Source: Dehalococcoidia bacterium (GTDB taxonomy: Bacteria; Chloroflexota; Dehalococcoidia; DSTF01; JACRBR01). Taken from it: DNA of 64,000 nucleotides. The translations under genes were made by a program, and so were the position numbers. Below, piece after piece: positions 1-7,525 of this stretch (within the stretch, counting starts at the first letter, position 1; every line of letters starts with the position of its first letter). Under the pieces are notes generated by a model. The model did no database searches, was not told the DNA's origin, and saw only the letters and a program-made list of their open reading frames with translations. Location: positions 1 through 64,000 of the forward strand of contig JAKFYB010000014.1 of NCBI GenBank assembly GCA_021731085.1, given 5' to 3'.

Positions 1-49
1 GGGCGGGCGTGGGAGTTGGTGCGGGGGGCCTTTCCGGCGCCGCCGATGG

Positions 50-886
50 CTAAGGCGTGAGCGTCGTGTTATCGATCAGACGCGTCGAACCGAAGCGGAC
101 GGCTAGCGATGCTAGGGCGGGTGCTTCGATGTGGTCGATCTCTTGCAGTGTTTCGGCGTCGGCGAGGCTGACGTAGTCGACTTCGGCCAGCGGTTCTTCG
201 GCGATCATTGCGTGCATCTCGTCGCGGATGGCGGTGGCGTCGCGGACGCCGTCTGTGAACCACTGTTCGGCCATGCGGACGCAGCGGCTGAGGACGAGGG
301 CGGCCTGGCGCTGTTCGGGCGTGAGGTAGACGTTGCGGCTGCTCATCGCGAGGCCGTCGGGTTCGCGGACGATGGGCTGGCCGATGATCTCGACCGGCAC
401 GTTGAGGTCGTGGACCATGCGGCGGACGACGGCTAGCTGCTGTGCGTCTTTCTGACCGAAGTATGCGCGCTGGGGCCGCATGATCTGCAGGAGTTTCATG
501 ACGACTGTCGTGACGCCGCGGAAGTGCGTCGGGCGGCTGGCGCCTTCGAGGCGCGCGGTGAGGCCCTCGACTTCGACGTACGTTGCGTAGCCGTCGGGGT
601 AGATCTCGTCTGCGGTTGGGATGAGGACTGCGTCGACGCGCTCGGCCTTCAGGAGATCGAGGTCGCGAGCTTCGTCTCGCGGGTAGGTCGAGAGATCTTC
701 GGTCGGAGCGAACTGGGTCGGGTTTACGAAGATCGTCGCGACGGTGATGGCGCAGTCGCGCTTGCTCGCGCGGACGAGGGAGAGATGGCCCTCGTGAAGG
801 TAACCCATTGTCGGGACGAGGCCGACGGAGCCGCTCCAGGCGGCGCGCCATGCGCGGAAGTCGGCGATGGTGCGGTGGACTAGCAT
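50..886 (-). CDS. panC: Pantothenate synthetase
   Basis: ORF with VPTMGYLHEGHLSLVR, FVNPTQF, YFGQKDAQQ and MSSRNVYL motifs; downstream of panB/panD. Confidence 0.97.
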   Translation of the reverse strand: MLVHRTIADFRAWRAAWSGSVGLVPTMGYLHEGHLSLVRASKRDCAITVATIFVNPTQFAPTEDLSTYPRDEARDLDLLKAERVDAVLIPTADEIYPDGYATYVEVEGLTARLEGASRPTHFRGVTTVVMKLLQIMRPQRAYFGQKDAQQLAVVRRMVHDLNVPVEIIGQPIVREPDGLAMSSRNVYLTPEQRQAALVLSRCVRMAEQWFTDGVRDATAIRDEMHAMIAEEPLAEVDYVSLADAETLQEIDHIEAPALASLAVRFGSTRLIDNTTLTP

Positions 887-924
887 CGCGGTTTCCAGAC
901 CATTATCGTAGTTGCCGCATCGCT

Positions 925-1315
925 TTCAACGCAGAGGCGCGGAGACGACGCAGAGATGCGCAGAGGTGAAGTGAGGTGTGCCGACGAAACTCGCGCCAAG
1001 AATATGGTCGCGCTGGGTGAACGGGTGCGGACAGGCCTGAAGACCCGTCCCTACGAGGAGTGCCGACGTCGCTCTCGCATGGAACAGCCGTACTCCACGG
1101 AAGACTGCTGAGACGGAGCTGAAGCTTCGTCCCAACGAGGCGAGCCGACGACCGATCCGAACACCGTGGCGCAACGCGCGGGCTGGAAAGCCCGCGCTCC
1201 GTACACGCTGCGGTGGGCAGGGTTTGGCGCAACGACGAGGCACGCCGCAGCGGGCGGACACATAGGTCCGCCCCTACAGCCCCCATGCGGGCGCAGCAAG
1301 CGGCGCCCCTACAGG
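925..1315 (+). repeat. Cluster of dispersed intergenic repeats between panC and panB
   Basis: CGCAGAGGCGCGGAG (925-966), palindromes at 1025-1058, 1111-1137, 1174-1200, 1249-1277 and 1287-1315. Confidence 0.75.
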
Positions 1316-1323
1316 GTGTCGGG

Positions 1324-2217
1324 TCAGGCATCGAGGCCGAGGGCGTGGCGGCGTTCGATGGCGGTTTGTTGGCGCGGTGAGAGTTCGGCGAGCGCTTCGG
1401 GATCCATCTTGAAGCTGTGCTTTGCGGTCGGGAACGCGCCGGACTTCACGTCGGCGGTGTAGCGGGCGACGGCGTCGCGGATCTGGGCGCCGATGTCGGC
1501 GTAGCGGCCGGCGTGCTTCGGGACGAACTTGTCGTACATGCCAAGAAGGTCGTGGAAGACCTGCACCTGTCCGTCGCAACCGGCGCCGGCACCGATGCCA
1601 ATCGTCGGGACGCTGACGCGTTCGGTGAGGAGCGCGGCGAGCGGCGCGGGGACGAGCTCGAGGACGATTGCGAATGCGCCGGCCTGTTCGAGGGCCTGGG
1701 CGTCGTGCATGAGTTGGACGGCGGCGGCGGGCGTCTTGCCCTGCACCTTCCAGCCGCCGACCTGGTTCACGGACTGTGGCGTGAGGCCGATGTGGCCCAT
1801 GACGGGAATGCCGGCCTCGACGAGCTTGCGCACGGTTTCAGCCGAACGGACGCCGCCCTCGAGCTTCACGGCACCGCAGTTCGTTTCCTGGAGGAAGCGC
1901 GCGGCGTTCTTCATCGCGTCCTGCCAGCCGGTCTGATAGCTCATAAAGGGCATGTCACCAACGACCATCGCGTGCTGTGCACCGCGGACGGCGGCCTTCG
2001 TGTGATGGATCATGTCTTCCATCGTGACGGGGAGCGTTGAGTCGTAGCCGAGGACGACCATACCGAGCGTGTCGCCGACGAGGATCATGTCGACGCCGGC
2101 TTCGTCAACGAGGCGGGCTGTGGGGTAGTCGTACGCCGTCATCATGACGATCTTGTCGCCGCGAGTTTTCATATCGCGGGTGTCGGCGGTTGTGACGCGG
2201 GTTTGCGTTGTTGTCAT
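1324..2217 (-). CDS. panB: 3-methyl-2-oxobutanoate hydroxymethyltransferase
   Basis: KIVMMTAYDYPTARLVDEAGVDMILVGDTLGMVVLGYDSTLPVTMEDM; start trimmed to MTTTQTRV from the longer ORF. Confidence 0.96.
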   Translation of the reverse strand: MTTTQTRVTTADTRDMKTRGDKIVMMTAYDYPTARLVDEAGVDMILVGDTLGMVVLGYDSTLPVTMEDMIHHTKAAVRGAQHAMVVGDMPFMSYQTGWQDAMKNAARFLQETNCGAVKLEGGVRSAETVRKLVEAGIPVMGHIGLTPQSVNQVGGWKVQGKTPAAAVQLMHDAQALEQAGAFAIVLELVPAPLAALLTERVSVPTIGIGAGAGCDGQVQVFHDLLGMYDKFVPKHAGRYADIGAQIRDAVARYTADVKSGAFPTAKHSFKMDPEALAELSPRQQTAIERRHALGLDA

Positions 2218-2287
2218 CGTCGTGGCCTCCGGTTGTGGAGAAAACAGACACCGATGCCGCACGAAAAGGGCGCGGCAAGCAGCGCCC

Positions 2288-2671
2288 CTACACGGGGACG
2301 GGTGCTGGCGCGATGTGATGGCCGGTGCGGGCGATGCGATTTTTCTCGTCGACGTAGATGAGTTGCGGTTCGTGCTCCCGAGCCTGTGCGCCGTCCATGG
2401 TCTCGTACGTGAGGATGATGACGATGTCGCCGGGGCTGACGAGGCGGGCCGCCGCGCCGTTGATGCAGATCTGGCCGCTGTCGCGCTCGCCTTCAATGGC
2501 GTACGTGGTGAGGCGCGCGCCGTTGTCGACGTCGAGCACCTGCACCTGCTCGAACGGCAGGATGTCGGCGGCTTCCATGAGCGTGGGGTCGATGGTGATG
2601 CTGCCTTCGTAGTGGAGGTCAGCCTGCGTGACGGTCGCGCGATGAATCTTCGACTTGAGTACGGTGCGCAT
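2288..2671 (-). CDS. panD: Aspartate 1-decarboxylase
   Basis: [28 protein letters not shown] (processing-site GS) and [12 protein letters not shown]; start trimmed. Confidence 0.96.
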   Translation of the reverse strand: MRTVLKSKIHRATVTQADLHYEGSITIDPTLMEAADILPFEQVQVLDVDNGARLTTYAIEGERDSGQICINGAAARLVSPGDIVIILTYETMDGAQAREHEPQLIYVDEKNRIARTGHHIAPAPVPV

Positions 2672-2740
2672 ACATCTCCCTTGTCGTCGCACTTGCTCTG
2701 TCGATCCACGAGCCGGGTCGCCGTGCTTCGCGCATCCTCA

Positions 2741-2777
2741 GAAAAACAAAACACCTCTTCGGTTGAAACCGAAGAGG
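2741..2777 (-). terminator. Rho-independent terminator in pan operon leader
   Basis: Minus strand CCTCTTCGGT-TTCA-ACCGAAGAGG (10-bp perfect stem) followed by TGTTTTGTTTTTC. Confidence 0.88.
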
Positions 2778-2897
2778 CACTCAGAAAGACGCGCTGCGTC
2801 TCGCCTTGTAGCCGTCCCGGTCCTTCCGGATCCAGGCAGCGGTGGTAAGAAGTTCTGCTCCTGCTACCAGGCTCACCGCCTCCTCTGAGGTCGGTTG
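2778..2897 (-). ncRNA. Structured cis-regulatory leader of panDBC (candidate 'pan' motif RNA)
   Basis: Between a promoter and an intrinsic terminator upstream of panD; two consecutive pairing regions (GCGGT...ACCGC with inner GGTA/TACC; GCTGC...GCAGC with inner GCCT/AGGC). Family assignment rests mainly on context. Confidence 0.6.
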
Positions 2898-2904
2898 CGA
2901 ATCC

Positions 2905-2934
2905 ACGATAGGGCCAAGGTGGCGGGCGTGTCAA
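2905..2934 (-). promoter_or_regulatory. Sigma70-like promoter of pan operon
   Basis: Minus strand TTGACA (2929-2934), 18-nt spacer, TATCGT (2905-2910). Confidence 0.6.
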
Positions 2935-3022
2935 TAGCTGCGATCGGTGACGTCAATTGGTGGAGTGCGGCCTCCGAACCCCTCGCTGCACTCGCCCACA
3001 AATGATGGGGCGGGTGCAGGAT

Positions 3023-3220
3023 TTCTTTCACCGCAGAGGCGCTGAGGGCGCGGAGAACGAACTCGGTTGCCGGTGAGGTCCTCGTGGCGCTGTCGCATGG
3101 AGTGTGGTCTGTGCGATGAGGGCGGCCACGCAGGGCCGCCCTTACGACCCTCGGGATCGGTGGCGATCGATGTAGACGGCCGCGACTCACGACGACGCGA
3201 GCTGAAAGTCCGCGCTACGG
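3023..3220 (+). repeat. Cluster of dispersed intergenic repeats between pan operon and the carboxypeptidase gene
   Basis: TTCACCGCAGAGGCGCTGAGGGCGCGGAG (3026 on), GGGCGGCCACGCAGGGCCGCCCTTAC (3119 on), ACGCGAGCTGAAAGTCCGCGCTAC (3195 on). Confidence 0.7.
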
Positions 3221-3252
3221 GCGCGGTTACCCGGCTACCTCATTCAAGCGAT

Positions 3253-3300
3253 CGATCAGGCTGATCGCTGGTATTGATAGAACTGATCACATTTGTGATC
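3253..3300. promoter_or_regulatory. Two GATC-containing palindromes upstream of D-Ala-D-Ala carboxypeptidase
   Basis: CGATCAG-G-CTGATCG (3253-3267) and GATCAC-ATTT-GTGATC (3285-3300). Confidence 0.5.
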
Positions 3301-3345
3301 GGGATCTCTGGCTTTAGGTTCGGGGTGGGCTTATAATCGGCGTTA

Positions 3346-4320
3346 ATGAGTGATTCCCGCACAGCCTCGGGCGGGGTGGGTGCGGCAGTCATAGCGCTGG
3401 GGCTGATTGCGTTCGCGCTTTCGGCTGGATATCTGTCCGGCGCGATACTTGATGGGCACGTGCCTTCGTGTCCGAACGGTTGCGCCTCTGCTGCGGCAGC
3501 CGACTCGACGACAACACCTTCCAACGGCGTCCTGGGCGAGGCATCCACACCGGAGCCGACGCCGACGGAGCCGCCTGACTTTCCGTATGTGAGCGCGCGT
3601 TCCGTGGCTGTCGTCGAGGCGGCGTGCGGAGCCACGATCTTCGGTCGCGATGAACATCTTCAGCTTCAGCCGGCAAGCCTTACAAAGCTGATGACAGCGG
3701 TCGTGGCGCTGGACTACGCGACGACGAGCACGCGCATCGTGTCGGACGTCGACGGCGCGTTGATGCATGAAGAGACGCTTTCCACAGTGATGGGTCTGAA
3801 GCCTGGCATGGAGCTTATTCTGCTTGACCTGCTCTACGGCCTGCTGCTCCCTTCCGGGAATGATGCAGCGGTCGCGATCGCGAAGGGCGTGGCGGGGAGC
3901 GAGGAGCGATTCGTCGACTTGATGAACGAGAAGGTTGAATCGCTGGGGCTCGAGGATACGCACTTCACGAATCCGCACGGGCTTTCTGAGGAGGGTCTTC
4001 ATTCGAGCGCGCACGACATGGCGGTCCTTGCACGTTATGTGATGCAGAACCAGACGCTACGGACGATCGTCGGGACGATCTCCTGGCAGCCGTCGTGGGA
4101 TGGGCCGCCCGTCTGGAACGGCAACGAGCTATTGACGCGCTATGAGGGCGCGGACGGCGTCAAGATCGGGTACACGGAGGAGGCGCAGCAGACGATCGTC
4201 GCGTCGGCGAGCCGCGACGGGCGGACGATCATCGCGTCGCTGATGCGGAGCCAGGACAGGTATACGGACTCGGAGCGGGTGCTGGACTGGGCGTTTGCGC
4301 AGGAGTCTGCGTGTCCGTAG
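3346..4320 (+). CDS. D-alanyl-D-alanine carboxypeptidase (PBP5/peptidase S11 family), membrane anchored
   Basis: PASLTKLMTAV (SxxK), LLPSGNDAA (SxN), DGVKIGYT (KTG-box variant); N-terminal TM segment. Confidence 0.93.
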   Translation: MSDSRTASGGVGAAVIALGLIAFALSAGYLSGAILDGHVPSCPNGCASAAAADSTTTPSNGVLGEASTPEPTPTEPPDFPYVSARSVAVVEAACGATIFGRDEHLQLQPASLTKLMTAVVALDYATTSTRIVSDVDGALMHEETLSTVMGLKPGMELILLDLLYGLLLPSGNDAAVAIAKGVAGSEERFVDLMNEKVESLGLEDTHFTNPHGLSEEGLHSSAHDMAVLARYVMQNQTLRTIVGTISWQPSWDGPPVWNGNELLTRYEGADGVKIGYTEEAQQTIVASASRDGRTIIASLMRSQDRYTDSERVLDWAFAQESACP

Positions 4321-4504
4321 AGGTCGCGCGGGACGGTTCAGCGCAGAGACGCAGAGGGCGCGGAGGGTTTTGAGGATCTGAGGACTTCAGGTCAGCGCCC
4401 TGAGCAGTGCCCCGCCTATCCCAGCCCGCTCGCAAAACGGATAGCCCACATCCGTCGTTGATCCTCCGACTCGCTGCCATCCCACGCTCGCGGGCGGAAG
4501 CACG

Positions 4505-4745
4505 CGCTCCGGCATTGTTCCTGCACGGCGAGGGCGCGGCAGAGCAGCGCCCCTTCTCGAAAATTGGTGGCGCTATCGCATGTGGCCTAGCTGTGAGCAA
4601 CGACGCGGGCTGAAAGCCCGCGCTCCGGCACTTCTCTGGCACGGCGAGGGCGAGGCAGAGCAGCGCCCCTAATTGACTGGTGGCGCTTTCGCATGGAGCT
4701 GCTCAGACGGACGACGACGCGGGCTGAAAGCCCGCGCTCCGGCAC
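4505..4745 (+). repeat. Composite palindromic repeat, two tandem units of ~115 bp plus partial third
   Basis: cgctccggca recurs at 4505, 4621 and 4735; each unit has GAGGGCG(C/A)GGCAGAGCAGCGCCCCT, a GTGGCGCTxTCGCATG linker and ACGCGGGCTGAAAGCCCGCG. Confidence 0.85.
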
Positions 4746-4808
4746 ACTGCGTCATTCCCACCCACGGGGCTGAAGGCCCGCGCTACATCTCACCATCTCG
4801 GGGATAGC

Positions 4809-4838
4809 AAGAAGCCGCCGCTTTCGCGACGGCTTCTT
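4809..4838. terminator. Strong hairpin, possible bidirectional terminator
   Basis: AAGAAGCCG-CCGCTTTCGCGA-CGGCTTCTT, 9-bp perfect stem. Confidence 0.55.
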
Positions 4839-4876
4839 ACCGTTGGAGGAGGAGGAGACGTGGTTGGTGAGAGGGA

Positions 4877-4905
4877 ACAAAAAACGACCCGAAGGTTGCG
4901 GGTCG
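4877..4905 (-). terminator. Intrinsic terminator of c-di-AMP riboswitch
   Basis: Minus strand CGACCCG-caacctt-CGGGTCG followed by TTTTTTGTT. Confidence 0.88.
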
Positions 4906-5036
4906 CACCTTCTCCCTCTAATGCCTACGGGGTTAGCTGTCGGGTTCGGCTCGAGAGAGTTAGCCTACTCGCCGCTTGCGAGATTCACCCCTGTTGTTGG
5001 GTCCCCCGTCCCGCTTTATGTCGCGGGTTCGGCTGA
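4906..5036 (-). ncRNA. c-di-AMP riboswitch (ydaO-yuaA leader)
   Basis: Minus strand GCGGGACGGGGGACCCAACAACAGGGGUGAAUCUCGC...GCGAGUAGGCUAACUCUCUCGAGCCGAACCCGACAGCUAACCCCGUAGGCAUUAGAGGGAG matches the ydaO conserved blocks (GGGGACCCA, GGGGUGAAUC, UAGG, CCGAAxCCGACAGCUAACCxCGUAGGC). Confidence 0.93.
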
Positions 5037-5053
5037 TATTCAGTTGTACAGCC

Positions 5054-5082
5054 ATCGTACAACCGCGCGCTAACGAAGTCAA
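5054..5082 (-). promoter_or_regulatory. Sigma70-like promoter driving the riboswitch
   Basis: Minus strand TTGACT (5077-5082), 17-nt spacer, TACGAT (5054-5059); overlapped by inverted repeat GTTGTAC-N7-GTACAAC (5043-5063). Confidence 0.65.
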
Positions 5083-5153
5083 AGCTGTGCCAGATTCGGC
5101 GGTCAAGAAAAGTGTGATGAAGATTCGCCGCCCGAGCGCCGGCCGCCGACGCG

Positions 5154-7493
5154 CTATGTCGAGAACTTTATGACGACAGATAGCGGCTCGTCGACCACCA
5201 CTTCGATCGCTGTCCCGCCGCCTGATGCTGGGGTGGTTTTGAGGCTCACGCCGTCGAGCGTGGCCGAAGCGACCGTGCCGCCGGCGACCCATATGCGGTG
5301 TGTGCGACGTCCTACGGTCGCGAGTTCGATGGCGACTTCGCGTGTTGATTCGTCGTACCGCTGGCCGGTGATATCGAGCGCTCCCATACCGATGTGGGCA
5401 TCGGTCGCGATGACGCGGGGGCGCCCATCGGCAGGTCGCAGGGCGACTTGGCGCGATGCGTGCGGCGGGACGAGATCGAATGAGATCGTGCCACTGGCGG
5501 TGCCGCGGTAGCGCTTGTCCCAGAGCTCGAAGACGTGCCAGTTGCCTTCGGGGAGATCGAGAGTGAGGTCGCGGGTTTCGTCGTCGAAGTTGAACAGACC
5601 GACGAGCGTGAGCGGATCGTAGTCGCGGTCGTAGGAAGCGACGAACTGCGCCGGCATGTCCGTTTGCATGATGGCTGGCGGAACGGCGGAGTGCGGCAGC
5701 GGCGGGATCGTCATCGCGAGCAGGTCGAGGCGGTCTTCGGGGACCTTGTCGAGATCGTCGCTGGAGAGCGTCATGCCGCCGGAGAGTCCGATGATGGTCG
5801 CCATGGTGCGCACTTCGTCGAGCGTCATCTTCGTGCGGTCGGTGCGGACGAGAAGGCAGTCGGGGTCGTTGGCCCAGAGGCGGTTGTGCATCCACCATCG
5901 GTTGATGGTGTTGCGCATAGCGGTCTCGGTGCTGAGGTGGTCGTTTGGCGTGCGCGGCTTCACCGTGGGGGAGGCACGCTCCTCGCGGGTGAGGAAGCGC
6001 CAGAACGGGGCGCAGTCGGGGCCGATGCGGTTGCCGTCGAAGTAGCCGACGGACGGCGCCATCAACGAGCCGCAACCGAGGATGAAGCGATCGGGGCCAA
6101 CGCCGCGGCGCACGGCGTCGAGGGCCTGGCGGTAGGCGCGGATGCGGGTTGTTTGCGGATCGTGGCGTGTGCCAGCGAGCGCGGCGCCGAAGAGGAAGTC
6201 AATCTTTACGTAGTCGTAGCCCCAACCATCGCAGACCTGGCGGAAGAGATCTTCGAGCCACTTCTGCGCGTCCGGGTTTGTGCCGTCGAGGCCGTAGTTG
6301 TCGTGCTCCCAGTTGTGGTTTGCGATCGCGGGCGTGCCGTCGGCGAGGCGCGTCACGAAGTCTGGGTGTTCGGCGTAGGTGCGTGAGGATTCGGAGAGGA
6401 GGAACGGGGCGAGCCAGAGGCCGGGCGTGTAGCCGGCGCTCTTGATCTCGGAAGAGAGCCATTGCATGCCGTTGGGGAACTTGTCGTTGACGGTGAGCCA
6501 GTCGCCGATGTCGGCCTGGTAGCCGTCGTCGATCTGGACGGTGTCGATCGGTAGATCGCGGCGGCGGGATTCGAGGACGCGGAGATTTCGGACGACGTCG
6601 GCTTCGGTGACGGTGGTGTAGAAGTAGTACCAGGAGCACCAACCGGAGGGCGTGGCTTGCGGTACGCGGGCGCCCATCGATGTGGCGAGTGCACCGCCGT
6701 AGCGGGCGAGCTGATCGTTTGGGTGACCGACGAGGTCGATGAGGAAGCGCTCGGACCAGACGGTGTCGCCGGGTACGACGGCGAGATCATCGCAGAGGTT
6801 GCGCGCGTCGAGGGCGCGGTTGGGGGCGTCGACGCAGACCTGCGAGATGAAGTCGCGCGCGGTGATGACGCCGGCGAGTAGCGATCGTTCGGACGCAGGA
6901 TCGTACAGCACACCGATGTCGTCGGAGGCGAAGCGACCGGGGTCGGACTGTGGTGGTTCGGGCGCGAGTTCTGGTGGTTTGCTCCGGATGTCGAGGTCTG
7001 CACCTCCGAGAGACATTGTGGGCGCCCAAGACTGCCAACCGTTGCGGTAGAAGCGCCAATCGGCAGGGGATGACTTCAGGCTGAGGCGGCCGCGGGTGTC
7101 GTCGCGTGTGGTGAAGGCGTGGAGTGAGAGCAGGCGTATTGCGTGGGGCCGCTCATTCGTGATTCCGACGCGCGTCGCGCAGTACGGGTGGTCGTCGTAG
7201 AGGACGACCTCGCGGCGGAGGACGATGCCGCGCTCGCGGGAGACGAGGGCGAGGCGGCGGCCTTTGCCGAGCGTGTCTTCGTGGGGCTGGACGTCGTAGT
7301 CGCAGCGGCTAAATGTGAGAGTGTCGCCGTCTGTGGTGCGGGCGAAGGCTGCTGCGCGCTCGGTCGGGCGGAAGGCGCCGGAGAGTGCGATAGGTGAGAT
7401 GGTGCCGTCGTCCTGGCGTGTTTCGACGCGGAGCCACTGATTCTGGAGCCACGGGCCGTTGCGACCGAGACCGGACGTTGTTTGTTCTGGCAT
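5154..7493 (-). CDS. Alpha-galactosidase, GH36 family
   Basis: GWCSWYYFYTTVTE, IDTVQIDDGYQADIGDW, YVKIDFLFGAA (catalytic Asp in KxD), LGCGSLMAPSVG. Confidence 0.92.
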   Translation of the reverse strand: MPEQTTSGLGRNGPWLQNQWLRVETRQDDGTISPIALSGAFRPTERAAAFARTTDGDTLTFSRCDYDVQPHEDTLGKGRRLALVSRERGIVLRREVVLYDDHPYCATRVGITNERPHAIRLLSLHAFTTRDDTRGRLSLKSSPADWRFYRNGWQSWAPTMSLGGADLDIRSKPPELAPEPPQSDPGRFASDDIGVLYDPASERSLLAGVITARDFISQVCVDAPNRALDARNLCDDLAVVPGDTVWSERFLIDLVGHPNDQLARYGGALATSMGARVPQATPSGWCSWYYFYTTVTEADVVRNLRVLESRRRDLPIDTVQIDDGYQADIGDWLTVNDKFPNGMQWLSSEIKSAGYTPGLWLAPFLLSESSRTYAEHPDFVTRLADGTPAIANHNWEHDNYGLDGTNPDAQKWLEDLFRQVCDGWGYDYVKIDFLFGAALAGTRHDPQTTRIRAYRQALDAVRRGVGPDRFILGCGSLMAPSVGYFDGNRIGPDCAPFWRFLTREERASPTVKPRTPNDHLSTETAMRNTINRWWMHNRLWANDPDCLLVRTDRTKMTLDEVRTMATIIGLSGGMTLSSDDLDKVPEDRLDLLAMTIPPLPHSAVPPAIMQTDMPAQFVASYDRDYDPLTLVGLFNFDDETRDLTLDLPEGNWHVFELWDKRYRGTASGTISFDLVPPHASRQVALRPADGRPRVIATDAHIGMGALDITGQRYDESTREVAIELATVGRRTHRIWVAGGTVASATLDGVSLKTTPASGGGTAIEVVVDEPLSVVIKFST

Positions 7494-7525
7494 GTGTGAT
7501 GGGTAACGGATGCGCGGAGTGTGCG

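Noticed and set aside
903-1331. Several ORFs in the panC-panB gap
   Set aside because: Products are translations of dispersed repeats (e.g. ARAFQPARCAT), not conserved proteins
2778-2897. pan leader considered as T-box or TPP riboswitch
   Set aside because: No TGGNACCGCG T-box core and no TPP CTGAGA/ACCTGATCTGG signatures seen
4229-4642. 137-aa minus-strand ORF considered as a CDS controlled by the c-di-AMP riboswitch
   Set aside because: Translation is of the palindromic repeats (AGFQPASLLT-type phrase) and the antisense 3' end of the carboxypeptidase gene; not coding-like
4505-4745. Tandem repeats considered as a CRISPR array
   Set aside because: Units are whole ~115-bp near-identical composites, without short repeats separated by unique spacers, and no cas genes are present
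4960-6075. 371-aa minus-strand ORF covering the riboswitch and GH36 3' end
   Set aside because: Different frame of the GH36 region, Arg/His-rich, and overlaps the structured RNA
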